DNA of 35,154 bases from Bacteriovoracaceae bacterium (GCA_023151145.1 JAKLJM010000001.1:1-35154); one strand, 5' to 3'; positions 15,287 to 24,741 are shown, counted from the stretch's first letter. Numbers and translations: made by a program. The notes: generated by a model not told the origin, from the sequence alone.

Positions 15287-16273
15287 ATGGATCATCACAC
15301 AGATCGTTATCAAACACTTAATGCTCAATTTAATCTCTTAAAGGCCATTAGGTTGTTTTTCGAAAGTCGAGATTTTCTAGATGTTCTTACGCCTCCCGTT
15401 GTGGAAAATCCAGGCATGGAAACGCATATCCATCCTTTTTCTGTGCATCATACTTTTCAAGCTTCTCCCTCTGGGAAATACCTGCATACTTCTCCGGAAT
15501 TTGCGATGAAGGAACTCATGAGTATTGGCTTTGAAAATATCTTTTCTTTGAATTATTGTTTTCGCGACGAACCCGCTGCCACTCACCACCGCTTTCAATT
15601 TATCATGCTTGAATGGTATAGAAAAAATGCTCACTACACTGCCATCATGAAAGATATGGAAGAACTTTTTCCTTTTTGTTTAGACTTTCTTCAAAGTAAA
15701 AACATTGCCGTCGTCGATAGCTTTAAGAATTGTCGATTTGAAAAAGCAACCGTACAAGAATTGTTTTTAGAATATTTGAATTTTGATCTTTTAGATTATT
15801 TAAACCCTGATGATTTAAAAGATTATATTGCGAAAAATCACAAAGATGTACCGCTACCTGTATTAGGTGAGAAGTTAAGTTTTGATGATTATTTCTTCTT
15901 ACTTTTTTTAAATAAAATTGAACCGAAATTAAAAAATATTCCTTATCTTTTAGTCTACGAATTCCCCCACCAATTGGCTGCTCTTTCGACTCTAAAGCCC
16001 ACGGACTCTCGCGTGGCCGAAAGATTTGAAGTTTATTGTCATGGAATTGAACTTTGTAATTCCTTTAATGAACTCACTCATTTGCCAACTCAGAAAAAAA
16101 GATTTTCTGAACAAGCTTCAGAGAAAAAGCAACTCTATGGTTATGAATTACCTGAGCCGATTGAATTTTATCAATCGATGCAACGAGGTTTGCCGACCAG
16201 TGCTGGAATCGCACTAGGTATTGAACGATTTCAGAAAATTTTAACTGGATCGACTAATCCATTTTGGAAATAA
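15287..16273 (+). CDS. epmA: EF-P beta-lysine ligase EpmA (truncated LysRS paralogue)
   Basis: A class II aminoacyl-tRNA synthetase catalytic core without the anticodon domain: 328 residues against 325 in E. coli EpmA. It ligates (R)-beta-lysine (or lysine) to EF-P. Motifs: the N-terminal helix and TPPVVENPGMETH; HTSPEFAMKELM; class II motif 2 in NYCFRDEPAATHHRFQFIMLEWYR, very close to the EpmA/GenX consensus; and motif 3 GIALGIERF. No epmB (lysine 2,3-aminomutase) or efp gene is in the window. The ATG at 15287 lacks an obvious Shine-Dalgarno. The gene ends three bases from the convergent secreted-protein gene. Confidence 0.93.
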   Translation: MDHHTDRYQTLNAQFNLLKAIRLFFESRDFLDVLTPPVVENPGMETHIHPFSVHHTFQASPSGKYLHTSPEFAMKELMSIGFENIFSLNYCFRDEPAATHHRFQFIMLEWYRKNAHYTAIMKDMEELFPFCLDFLQSKNIAVVDSFKNCRFEKATVQELFLEYLNFDLLDYLNPDDLKDYIAKNHKDVPLPVLGEKLSFDDYFFLLFLNKIEPKLKNIPYLLVYEFPHQLAALSTLKPTDSRVAERFEVYCHGIELCNSFNELTHLPTQKKRFSEQASEKKQLYGYELPEPIEFYQSMQRGLPTSAGIALGIERFQKILTGSTNPFWK

Positions 16274-16276
16274 TTT

Positions 16277-17122
16277 TTACATCAACGAATTAAATGACGT
16301 ATGAAGTTTCACTAATACTTCTGATTTTAGATGTTGAACTGGATATTTCTGTGCCCATTTTTTATGCACTGATTTTTTAGAATTTTTTCTAAACTGATTA
16401 GAAAAATTAGCTCCATGTCTATTGGCTAAATCTGCAGATAAAATCGCATACCAATTTTCTAAGGCTTCACGATCTTCACCAAAAGAGTCGATGACTTCGA
16501 GGGCTCTTTCCGCCACTAATCTTTTAATGCTATAAAAATTAATTCCTTTAAGTTTTTCTTTTTGAATCGTTTTTCCTAAATATGTTCCATAAACGTGAAC
16601 GGCTAAATCCGCTACCTTACTATTAATCGGCATGTCGTAATTTTCCATCTTGGCATACACTTCATCGAGAACCATCGAACGATAAATACCCTCTCGTGCT
16701 CCCCCCTGAAGCAAGATTCCCATATAACGATTCATTTCTTCATCTGTTGGGTCTTGGCGACGAACTGATTTATAAACATCCCGAATAAACGATTTGTAAA
16801 ATTTTTCTTCTTCACCACTGGCCAAAGTCACTTTGTCTGCTTTTTTATTATAGACCTCTGTTGAAGTTTGAGCGTCCTTGACCTCTGGGATTACTGGAAG
16901 AATAATCGCATCTTCTAATTTTTCACTTGCGGTATTACCTAAAATTTTTAATTCCATTTCAGAACCAAGATATTGACGAATATAAGGTCTTAAACTTTCT
17001 AAAAAAGAAGATGATTCAGGAGCTTGGTTGTCGTTAGCTGAAATTGTGTGCAATGAGATTGCTAAAAGAAAAATAATCGTCATTCTCAAGTAAAACATCC
17101 CCGTTGATTTTGAATGTTTCAA
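16277..17122 (-). CDS. Secreted protein with DUF4214-like helical region
   Basis: Not a named gene. An N-terminal signal peptide (hydrophobic MTIIFLLAISLHTISA) is followed by about 250 residues. Residues about 108-160 (FIRDVYKSVRRQDPTDEEM..., then LLQGGAREGIYRSMVLDEVY) resemble the helical DUF4214-type repeat 'R.PD..gl.yW...l..G.sr..v...f..S.E'. The rest is helical with many basic residues. The start is uncertain: the track uses TTG 17122 (MKHSKSTG...), without a clear ribosome site; ATG 17098 or 17083 would still leave a signal peptide. Convergent with epmA and downstream of the response-regulator pair on the same strand. Confidence 0.6.
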   Translation of the reverse strand: MKHSKSTGMFYLRMTIIFLLAISLHTISANDNQAPESSSFLESLRPYIRQYLGSEMELKILGNTASEKLEDAIILPVIPEVKDAQTSTEVYNKKADKVTLASGEEEKFYKSFIRDVYKSVRRQDPTDEEMNRYMGILLQGGAREGIYRSMVLDEVYAKMENYDMPINSKVADLAVHVYGTYLGKTIQKEKLKGINFYSIKRLVAERALEVIDSFGEDREALENWYAILSADLANRHGANFSNQFRKNSKKSVHKKWAQKYPVQHLKSEVLVKLHTSFNSLM

Positions 17123-17161
17123 TTTTAAACGCGGTTTGAATTTTCATACAGAGGGAAAATA

Positions 17162-17332
17162 TCACTCATTTTGCTTTAAGAGATCTTTGATTTTCTGAAG
17201 TTTTTCAATAGATAAATCTATTACCTTACTAACGGAATCAGGATTTTTCTCCCAATCTTCTTTAATCATCGTTAGAGCTAGGCTTAATGTACTTAAGTGG
17301 GAATTTAGGTCATGGGATTCTTTGTCTTTCAC
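17162..17332 (-). CDS. 56-residue stand-alone histidine-kinase DHp-like protein
   Basis: Below the ORF-track cut-off. It starts with GTG at 17332, overlapping the response regulator stop as GTGA, and ends at TGA 17162-17164. The sequence begins KDKESHDLNSHLSTLSLALT and ends in a second amphipathic helix (SVSKVIDLSIEKLQKIKDLL). This is the two-helix layout of a HisKA dimerisation domain, with His7-Asp8 in the H-box position (typical SHDLRSPL). There is no ATP-binding domain. It may be a phosphotransfer partner or a decoy for the coupled NtrC-like regulator. The other possibility is a truncated kinase gene, but no HATPase remnant is visible downstream in the 40 bases before the next gene. Confidence 0.62.
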   Translation of the reverse strand: MKDKESHDLNSHLSTLSLALTMIKEDWEKNPDSVSKVIDLSIEKLQKIKDLLKQNE

Positions 17333-18627
17333 ATGTCACCCTTTATTCGATAAAAAACACTTGGAGAAATCTTCAGTTCTTCAATTGTTTTCCTGATTTT
17401 TCCTAAGTTTTTATCCAAATACTTCTCTAAAATCTCTTTTTCTTTTTTTTCAATAAATTTCACTAATCCATAAGCTTCAATATACGCATCATCATCTATT
17501 TCTTTTTCAAGTCCCTGACCTGGAGCGAGTAAATTCAGTGTTTCTCGTACGCATTGAGCATCGATAAGTCGAGATTCTAATAAAAATAATTTATCCAATA
17601 TCTGGCTTAGCTCTCTAATGTTTCCTGGCCATGAATAGCTTTTTAATATCTCGAGGGCTTCCTCTTCAACAATAATATTTCTTCTATTCTTAACAATATA
17701 TTCTTCGATGAATTTAGGAATTTCTCGCACTCTTTCTCTAAGTGGTTTCAAGTGAATTCTAAAACCGGAAATTCTATGGAAAAAATCGTCTCGCATTTGA
17801 CCATTTTTTACTTTTTCTTCTAATGATTCACATGTCGCTGAAACTAGTTTAAACGAAACGTGCTTAGGTTTTTCAGAACCAACAGGATAAAAACATTGCT
17901 CTTCAATCGCTTTTAAAAGTTTCTTTTGCATACTAAGTGACATGGTTCCAATTTCATCTAAAAATAAGATCCCACCGTCAGCGACCTCTAATAAACCTAA
18001 CTTATCTTTAGTTGCTCCTGTAAACGATCCTTTAAGATGGCCAAACAATTCTGACTCTAAAAGTGATTCAGAAAACTCACTACAATTGACATGCACAAAG
18101 GGACGCTCAATTTGTTCAAATTGTACTTGTTTCCATAGCTGGAAGAACTCATGCACGGATTTGGTTTTACCCACTCCGGTTTCACCTGTTATCAATAAAG
18201 GTTGTGGCGAAATAACTGCCTGATGCATTTGCTGAAGCAATTCTTCTTCATTATTAAAAACTTTTGATGACTTTAATTCTTGAGCAATGAGAATTTGATT
18301 AAAAATCTTTTCAGACAATGGTTTTTGTAAAAACTCAATGGCGCCAATTTTAAACGCTTCATGAATAATTGTTTTATCATTACGAGCAGAGAGAATAACT
18401 GATTTAATATCTTTTCTTTTGAGGATTTTTAAAATATCTAAACCTTCTAAAGCATACTCTAAATCTAAATCCACAAGACCTAGAAAAATTTTTTTATCAT
18501 TTATTATTTTTTCGACTTCACTAATTTTTTTTGCACGAACAACTTCATACTTTTTAGGTATTAATCGCGACACTAGCATAAATGTTAAGTCATCATCTTC
18601 GATTAAAAGGATAGTCTTATTACTCAT
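17329..18627 (-). CDS. NtrC-type sigma-54 response regulator
   Basis: 432 residues with three domains. The receiver (1-115) has acidic D11-D12, phospho-acceptor D53 (GLVDLD), S80 in place of Thr, and K102 (LQKP). The AAA+ sigma-54-interacting domain (about 140-360) has Walker A GETGVGKT (148-155), a GSFTGA loop (200-205, Ala to Ser against GAFTGA) and Walker B GGILFLDEI. The C-terminal Fis-like helix-turn-helix (about 400-430) reads LGKIRKTIEELKISPSVFYR. It should activate RpoN-dependent promoters when phosphorylated; its regulon is unknown. No full histidine kinase is adjacent; instead the 56-residue DHp-like ORF overlaps its stop. A terminator-like hairpin sits just upstream of its start. 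Divergent from the large lipoprotein gene. Confidence 0.92.
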   Translation of the reverse strand: MSNKTILLIEDDDLTFMLVSRLIPKKYEVVRAKKISEVEKIINDKKIFLGLVDLDLEYALEGLDILKILKRKDIKSVILSARNDKTIIHEAFKIGAIEFLQKPLSEKIFNQILIAQELKSSKVFNNEEELLQQMHQAVISPQPLLITGETGVGKTKSVHEFFQLWKQVQFEQIERPFVHVNCSEFSESLLESELFGHLKGSFTGATKDKLGLLEVADGGILFLDEIGTMSLSMQKKLLKAIEEQCFYPVGSEKPKHVSFKLVSATCESLEEKVKNGQMRDDFFHRISGFRIHLKPLRERVREIPKFIEEYIVKNRRNIIVEEEALEILKSYSWPGNIRELSQILDKLFLLESRLIDAQCVRETLNLLAPGQGLEKEIDDDAYIEAYGLVKFIEKKEKEILEKYLDKNLGKIRKTIEELKISPSVFYRIKGDM

Positions 18628-18643
18628 AATTTATCTCTAAAAA

Positions 18644-18663
18644 ATAGGTTTTCCTAAACCTAT
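18644..18663 (-). terminator. Terminator-like hairpin in the 5' leader of the response regulator
   Basis: ATAGGTTT / AAACCTAT, a perfect 8-bp stem with a four-base loop, followed on the minus strand by TTTTT, only about 17 bases before the regulator ATG. There is no minus-strand gene upstream, so it could be an attenuator, or a block to transcription entering from the lipoprotein side. Confidence 0.6.
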
Positions 18664-18706
18664 CAAAGCCTTAGATTCGGTACAAGGGACCCTTTAAAAA
18701 ACCTAT
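18644..18706. repeat. Three copies of ATAGGTTT in the divergent promoter region
   Basis: ATAGGTTT at 18644-18651, its inverted copy AAACCTAT at 18656-18663, and a second AAACCTAT at 18699-18706, which touches a TATAAT (18704-18709, plus). The 213-base gap separates the regulator and the lipoprotein gene. The copies may be binding sites for a regulator, perhaps the NtrC-like protein itself (inference). No convincing -35 or sigma-54 box was found for either gene. Confidence 0.4.
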
Positions 18707-18840
18707 AATTAATACTCGACTGCCACTAATAATGAGCAATCGTAATAGTTGATTATTTTAGACAAATTTACTAAGTACCTGAATACCCATAGCTGATAAG
18801 GATTTCTAAATTTTTGCTCAAATTTCACGATAATAGAGAT

Positions 18841-21800
18841 ATGAAGACGATAAAACTTAATACTTTTAGGCATTCTCTTTTCCTCTTAACCTTTTTGGTG
18901 GCTTCGGCATGTATGCCGGATAGTTTGACTAAACTCAAACAAGACCCTCCAAAAAAGGATCCACCTCCAGTGATAAAACCTGGTGTTGTCGTTGGTGACG
19001 ATGGATCTGAAGTTTTAGTGGAAGAGATTATTCCAACGACTAAATTCTATTATGGATCAGAGGGCAGTACCTATGAAGGTATTTATGTCATCAATGAAGA
19101 ATTTCCAACTTTAAATCCATTCATTGATGGAACATTAAGTGATGAGACTTTAGGAAAAACATTATTCGTAAGATGTGAAGTTATAACTTCTAATGATGGT
19201 TTAAATCGTTTCCCATCAGGAATTACTTTTATAGATGGTGACTCTAAGTATTCTACTAAGAGTTGTGGAATAAATATTAAACCTACCAATACTGCAAGCT
19301 ATAACAATGTTGCAGGAAAAGCCTATGAGCCAGTTACTTATACTGTTCGTATGACTTTTAGAAATGCTGCTAGCCAACTAGTGACATTAGATAATCAAGT
19401 TAAGATGGCCGTTCTTAGACGTCCAACAGCTCTCACTGTATCACAAACTGAAAAATTAGTTTTGGACCTTACTGGGATTAACGACTTTGCTCGTTTTGAT
19501 TTGAATCCAAAAATTGCTTCTAATAAAAATGCCGTCGCAACAATCCGTTTTAAAGATGCTTCGAATAAAAAATTAATTGTTTCAAGAGATAACAACACTC
19601 AAGTGAGCATTAATGACAATATCGATAATGCGAATATTTTTTATAACACTGAAGCGACTATTTCTAATATTTTAAATGTTGTAGTCGTTAATGAAAAACT
19701 AGAAACGACTTATGCTTCTTATCCAGCGTCATGTCCAACAGCACCAGGACCTACATCTAAGTTGTATATTAAAAACCCAACTCCAGATGTCCTAGCTTCA
19801 AACATGATTACTTATTCAATTAGTCCAGACTTACCGGCGACAGCAAAACTTTGTAACTATTCTGATACTCTAACCATAGACACTGATGCTGTAACACCAG
19901 GGAATCAATATGATCCTTGTTATTGCCGTCAACCAGGTGAAGTTGTTGGTTACTTTGATGCTGTTACAAACCAGACGGACTATGTGGTAAGAGCCTTTAA
20001 TCCAATTGCAACTGAACCAAATTTTACTGAATCTACTTTTAGATTAGTTGTTTCTGAATCCCCAGAAGGATTCAACGTAGCTCAAAGACAATTACTAAGA
20101 GTAACAAATAGAGTAGATTTCGAAATGGGTGAAGCCATTTCAGAACAAGTTGTACCTCCTCTAAGTGCTGAAACTGCAGCTAAGGGTCGAGTGCTTGAAG
20201 CTTTTTCTTACGACGCTGATGCTGACGGTAATGATGAAGAATATCTCGATGTAGAATTATTAAGAGGTCGTTTTAGAAAAGACTCAAGTATCGATAATGC
20301 TCGTTTTTTCTACGCCCAAAATACTATCGTGCTTGATAACCCTTTTGATTACAACGTAGCTCTTAAAGTTAATGATGCAGCTAACTTCTCGACCAATCAA
20401 TATATAACTGGTTTTTTACACAACTCAAGTCGACTACGTGGAACTTGGACTCAAGGAGGAGGATTTTCTCCAAATGAAGCCTGTACAAGTGCCGGAACTG
20501 ATATTGGTAAATATTGGGAAGTAAAAGCAGATGGAACATATGCTGGTGTTGCAGTAAAAGTAAAAGATCGCCTTGTATGTAATGGTGAAACCATTATTAG
20601 AGAACCATTCAACTCATTTACAAAAGGTGTCTTGAAGTTTGTGAATGAAACTACTGATAAAGTTTATATTGCTTCGTCGTATGAAAACTATAGTGACTAC
20701 CGCCACCCAAATGTGACGACTCCTTTCGAGCAGTATCAAACAATCTATGAAGGTTTAGGATTAGGTTCCTGGAACCCTTCGATGAGTTATTATTTAGGGG
20801 CTTGGGATGCAACGACATTACCAACAGCTGCGACATGTACTGCTAGTAAAATTAGAAATTATTATGTCGTGAGTGTTCCTGGAAACGGATACTCGATTGG
20901 TGATCGAATTATGTGTACCACAATTGGTGGAGCATGGACGAAAAAAACTATGTCTGATATTACCGACTCTCCTGACGCTCAGGTAAGCTGTTCGCCTTCT
21001 GATAAGTTTTATAAAGTTTCAAAAGCTGTTTCAAGTGGTGGAACAATTGCGACAACAGGTCAACTTGCGGCCCTACCATCTTGTGACGAAACAATCCATG
21101 GACAACATAGAAGAATTACAACTGGTATGACTACAACCCTTAACGGCGAAACAAAAACTTTTGCGGTTAATGATTTAGTTATGTGTACATTTGAAAATTA
21201 CTGGAAACATATTCCAGCAACTCACCCTCTGCATTCGTTTGTTGTTACTCAATCAAGTAACACATTAGCTGTTGGTGATATTGCGTATTGTGACTCTACT
21301 GATTTACAGTGGAAAAAAATTGCCAGTGCGTCTTCTCCTTATCAACATACGTACTCAACCGAAGTTCATTCAAAATCTCAAGTTATTAAGATGGCTTCTG
21401 CTTATAATACATACTATGGACGTGATTTAACTTCAACAGCGGCTTCTGCTTATATTGTTCATACAAGTAAAACCGATGGTTCAATTAGTGACACGAGTTA
21501 TTTAAGAGTAAAAGATGTAAAAGGCTTTTTCACCGTTACCGGTGATGCCATTGCTCATAATGAATATCGCAACCAAAACGATGCTTCATATGCAGCGGCG
21601 GGTGTTGTTTACCCAACAGATTTCTTAAGCTCTGTGACGGCCATTGATCGCGTTTTTGATGACAACACATTCTACTTAGAGCGCGGAGAATTTACTATTC
21701 TTTATCCGACAACCATTCGCGGTGGAGAAGTTATTTATTCCATCTCACCGGCTCTTCCTCAAGGTCTAACGTTTAACGTGAATACCGGAGAAATTTCTGG

Positions 21801-23358
21801 TACACCAACTATTGCTTCAGCTATTCGCGAGTATACTGTTACTATCCAAAATGCGATTAGTTCTATTACTTATAAGTTTAAGTTAGAAGTTGTAGATTAT
21901 TTTAAAGTGACTGAAGTAAATCCGAATATTTTTACCGCTTATATGCATAAGACTGGTCAAAATCAACATTTCAGAGAATGTAAAATCAACGCTCGTGATA
22001 TCAACTCTCCGAACTCTACAGTAGGTGGTGTTAAAGACATCACTCCACTTGATGTTACTTGTAATCTTGAAATAGGTGAAAATGACTTAACTCTTTATGG
22101 ATTAAAATTTGCCCATTCAGTTGGTGGTGGTGTTTGTAACTTTGTCAGTTACCAACCAATGGCTTACTGGTCATACCGTCCATTTAATACCTCAAATGCT
22201 ACGACAAACGTTCTTAATAGAATTACAGTCAAAATGGCCGGTGAATGTAATCCAGGTGCCTATACGGTTCCAGGAACAAATATCGATGCTGGTACTTTAA
22301 TTGGTACTGAAGCACTTCCTTCAAATGAAATTTGTCATGCCGATTACTCCGACATCACTGGTGGATACAATTGTGATGAGGGTGAATATGATGAAATTAC
22401 AGTTGAATACTTAGATGCTGATGGTTCAGTCACAAACGAAGCCTGTACGACAATCGTTAATAACGTAAAAAGAAAATGTGGCGGTCAAAATGCAAGCTGT
22501 ATGCGTGGACCAATCCGTGACTTACTTGACGATACGGCCATTGCTGATAAGTCTACTGGTAAATTCTTTACCGCTTCAAATGGTATCGACAACAAAGGTG
22601 AACCATACGAAGTAAAAGCGTTAACCAGAGATATTACGAATGCTAACTTTATCCTCGATAACTCATGTACGGTGAACAACTATATTTACCAAAATGGTCG
22701 TTGGGGGAAAACATTTGACCCAAGTACAACTGGAGCACTACCTCGTAACTACGGTCGTGCGGCAGCAAACGCAGCTCCAAGAATTTTAAGTTTTCCAGGT
22801 GCTTCAGTTGGAGTTGCTCCATCCACAGTTGTTAACGCTGAAGCAACATGTGACTCAGTGGCAGAAATTGGAACTGTCATTTCAGTGGATACAGGGTTAG
22901 TTGGTACAAACGATGATGATATTTATCTTTGTGTGACTGATACTACGAATCTTCCAACAGGTGCATTGGGCTTTAAATATATCAATGCTGGAAAACGCTG
23001 GGATGTTGTTAACTATATTGGTCCAAATTCTGGATTCTGGTCATGGAACAATAGTGGCTTCAACCAATCTAACCCTTATTATGTTTTCCAATGTGAAGAC
23101 TCAGCACGAGAAATTAAAGCAAGAATCCGTGTGGCCGTAAGAGATTGGGACTTAGAAATCACTCCAAGAGATATTGGTGGTGGCGTCTATCCGTTAAGAT
23201 TAATAGATAGAGTTAATCCTCCAAATAATGTTATGGATAACCCAAATACTGGTGAGTTTGGAACAAATTTAAATAACTATTACGACTTAGATGATATTAT
23301 CAGTGCACCATCTGCAGCATGTGGCCGTAATGATCCTGTTCCACTACTTAACGATTAA
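18841..23358 (+). CDS. Very large lipoprotein with Ig-like and repeated Cys-framed modules
   Basis: No known gene. I start at ATG 18841 rather than the track's TTG 18814, because this puts a lipoprotein signal (MKTIKLNTFRHSLFLLTFL, lipobox VASAC, Cys24) at the N-terminus; 1505 residues. A proline/lysine linker (QDPPKKDPPPVIKP) follows, then beta-rich sequence. Residues about 540-830 hold several modules of the form 'C...Y.V...G....vGD...C....W.K' (NYYVVSVPGNGYSIGDRIMC; SFVVTQSSNTLAVGDIAYC), and a further one lies near 1335-1390. Residues about 945-1022 form a putative Ig domain of the He_PIG type (LPQGLTFNVNTGEISGTPT). Many cysteines suggest disulfides and surface exposure. It could be an adhesin or a prey-contact structure, but that is guesswork. 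Its stop abuts that of rimO. Confidence 0.8.
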   Translation: MKTIKLNTFRHSLFLLTFLVASACMPDSLTKLKQDPPKKDPPPVIKPGVVVGDDGSEVLVEEIIPTTKFYYGSEGSTYEGIYVINEEFPTLNPFIDGTLSDETLGKTLFVRCEVITSNDGLNRFPSGITFIDGDSKYSTKSCGINIKPTNTASYNNVAGKAYEPVTYTVRMTFRNAASQLVTLDNQVKMAVLRRPTALTVSQTEKLVLDLTGINDFARFDLNPKIASNKNAVATIRFKDASNKKLIVSRDNNTQVSINDNIDNANIFYNTEATISNILNVVVVNEKLETTYASYPASCPTAPGPTSKLYIKNPTPDVLASNMITYSISPDLPATAKLCNYSDTLTIDTDAVTPGNQYDPCYCRQPGEVVGYFDAVTNQTDYVVRAFNPIATEPNFTESTFRLVVSESPEGFNVAQRQLLRVTNRVDFEMGEAISEQVVPPLSAETAAKGRVLEAFSYDADADGNDEEYLDVELLRGRFRKDSSIDNARFFYAQNTIVLDNPFDYNVALKVNDAANFSTNQYITGFLHNSSRLRGTWTQGGGFSPNEACTSAGTDIGKYWEVKADGTYAGVAVKVKDRLVCNGETIIREPFNSFTKGVLKFVNETTDKVYIASSYENYSDYRHPNVTTPFEQYQTIYEGLGLGSWNPSMSYYLGAWDATTLPTAATCTASKIRNYYVVSVPGNGYSIGDRIMCTTIGGAWTKKTMSDITDSPDAQVSCSPSDKFYKVSKAVSSGGTIATTGQLAALPSCDETIHGQHRRITTGMTTTLNGETKTFAVNDLVMCTFENYWKHIPATHPLHSFVVTQSSNTLAVGDIAYCDSTDLQWKKIASASSPYQHTYSTEVHSKSQVIKMASAYNTYYGRDLTSTAASAYIVHTSKTDGSISDTSYLRVKDVKGFFTVTGDAIAHNEYRNQNDASYAAAGVVYPTDFLSSVTAIDRVFDDNTFYLERGEFTILYPTTIRGGEVIYSISPALPQGLTFNVNTGEISGTPTIASAIREYTVTIQNAISSITYKFKLEVVDYFKVTEVNPNIFTAYMHKTGQNQHFRECKINARDINSPNSTVGGVKDITPLDVTCNLEIGENDLTLYGLKFAHSVGGGVCNFVSYQPMAYWSYRPFNTSNATTNVLNRITVKMAGECNPGAYTVPGTNIDAGTLIGTEALPSNEICHADYSDITGGYNCDEGEYDEITVEYLDADGSVTNEACTTIVNNVKRKCGGQNASCMRGPIRDLLDDTAIADKSTGKFFTASNGIDNKGEPYEVKALTRDITNANFILDNSCTVNNYIYQNGRWGKTFDPSTTGALPRNYGRAAANAAPRILSFPGASVGVAPSTVVNAEATCDSVAEIGTVISVDTGLVGTNDDDIYLCVTDTTNLPTGALGFKYINAGKRWDVVNYIGPNSGFWSWNNSGFNQSNPYYVFQCEDSAREIKARIRVAVRDWDLEITPRDIGGGVYPLRLIDRVNPPNNVMDNPNTGEFGTNLNNYYDLDDIISAPSAACGRNDPVPLLND

Positions 23359-24741
23359 TTAGACTAATTTTCCAACTAAATCATAATCAAGTACTTCGGT
23401 GATCTCGACTTCTACGAGATCACCGATTTTCACATCGCGATCTGATAAGTCATTAATAATAACTTTTCCATCGATATCTGGAGCTTGGCCTTCATGACGA
23501 CCTTGAATAAGAAGTTCAGTTTCTTCATGTTCGCCTTCAATGAGGACTTTAATTTTTTTACCCAGAAATTCAGAATTCAATTCACGAACGATTTCTTTTT
23601 GTGTTTCAAAAAGAATATCAAATCTTTCATCAATGACATCTTGAGGAACTTTTGGTTGTAACTTAAAAGCTGGAGTTCCTTCTTCATCTGAATAACGGAA
23701 AATTCCCAGGTGGTTAAATTTAGCTTTTTTGATTCCTTCTAATAACAACTCGAAATCTTCTTCAGTCTCGCCAGGAAAACCAACGATAATAGAAGTTCTT
23801 AGTACAATTCCTGGAATTCTTTCACGAAGCTTTGAAATTCTTTCGTGAATTTTTTCACCAGTAATTTTTCTATTCATTCTCTTTAAGACTGCGTCTGAAA
23901 AATGCTGAACTGGCATATCAAGATATTTACAAACCTTATCCGATGTTGCCATTTTTTCAATAACTTCATCAGTAAGTTCATCTGGGTAGAAATAAAATAA
24001 TCTTACCCAATCTACACCTGATACCGTCTCTAGACCTGTTAACAATTGAAATAAATTATTATTCTCATCAAGATCGACTCCGTAATCAGATAAATCTTGA
24101 GAAATGAGGTTGAGCTCTCGTACCCCTGTAGAAGCTAAATTCTCAGCTTCTTTTACTAAAGACTCAACCGTGCGCGAACGTAGTTTTCCTCTAAGTTTTG
24201 GAATAATACAAAATGTACAATTACGATTACATCCCTCAGAAATTTTTAACCATGCTGTATAAAATGGAGATGTATTTAAACGTGGATCGTATTCTGTATG
24301 TATGAATTTTGGAATTTCGACAAATGATTTTTTCTCAAGTGTTCTATCTTCAAAAGCTTTTAAAAGCATTGTGATTTTATTGTATTCTCCAGTTCCGATA
24401 ATTAAATCAACTTCTGGAAGCTCTTCTTCTAATTGTTGGCTATATCGCTGGGCCATACAACCTGAAACAACAAGGGCCTTACAATTACCAACATCGGGAT
24501 TTTTAAAATCAGCTAGATCTAAAATTGTTTCAACTGACTCTCTTTTAGATGCATCGATAAATGAACAAGTATTAACAACAATGACCTCGGCTTCATTCGC
24601 TTCAGGTGTGACAACAAAACCGTCTAATCCCATATATCCAAGCATAACTTGTGAGTCGACAAGGTTTTTTGAACACCCTAATGAAGTAAAGAAAACCGTC
24701 TTTGCATTAAAAAACTTATTTGAATCTGTTTGCATATTCAT
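23359..24741 (-). CDS. rimO: Ribosomal protein S12 methylthiotransferase RimO
   Basis: A radical-SAM enzyme that adds a methylthio group to the S12 aspartate (Asp89 in E. coli). The UPF0004 N-terminal domain binds one [4Fe-4S] cluster through C23 (SLGCSKNLVDS), C59 (NTCSFI) and C95 (SGCMAQRY). The radical-SAM cluster is C171-x3-C175-x2-C178 (EGCNRNCTFC), and a TRAM domain closes the protein (about 395-460). The SLGCSKNLVDSQVM and PKLRGKLRSR signatures fit RimO better than MiaB. 460 residues, normal length. The ATG at 24741 has no good ribosome site but overlaps the stop of a six-codon ORF that has one. Convergent with the large lipoprotein gene, with no spacer. Confidence 0.95.
   Translation of the reverse strand: MNMQTDSNKFFNAKTVFFTSLGCSKNLVDSQVMLGYMGLDGFVVTPEANEAEVIVVNTCSFIDASKRESVETILDLADFKNPDVGNCKALVVSGCMAQRYSQQLEEELPEVDLIIGTGEYNKITMLLKAFEDRTLEKKSFVEIPKFIHTEYDPRLNTSPFYTAWLKISEGCNRNCTFCIIPKLRGKLRSRTVESLVKEAENLASTGVRELNLISQDLSDYGVDLDENNNLFQLLTGLETVSGVDWVRLFYFYPDELTDEVIEKMATSDKVCKYLDMPVQHFSDAVLKRMNRKITGEKIHERISKLRERIPGIVLRTSIIVGFPGETEEDFELLLEGIKKAKFNHLGIFRYSDEEGTPAFKLQPKVPQDVIDERFDILFETQKEIVRELNSEFLGKKIKVLIEGEHEETELLIQGRHEGQAPDIDGKVIINDLSDRDVKIGDLVEVEITEVLDYDLVGKLV

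Noticed and set aside
18704-18709. TATAAT as the lipoprotein promoter
   Set aside because: No acceptable -35 at 16-18 bases upstream, so not listed as a promoter.
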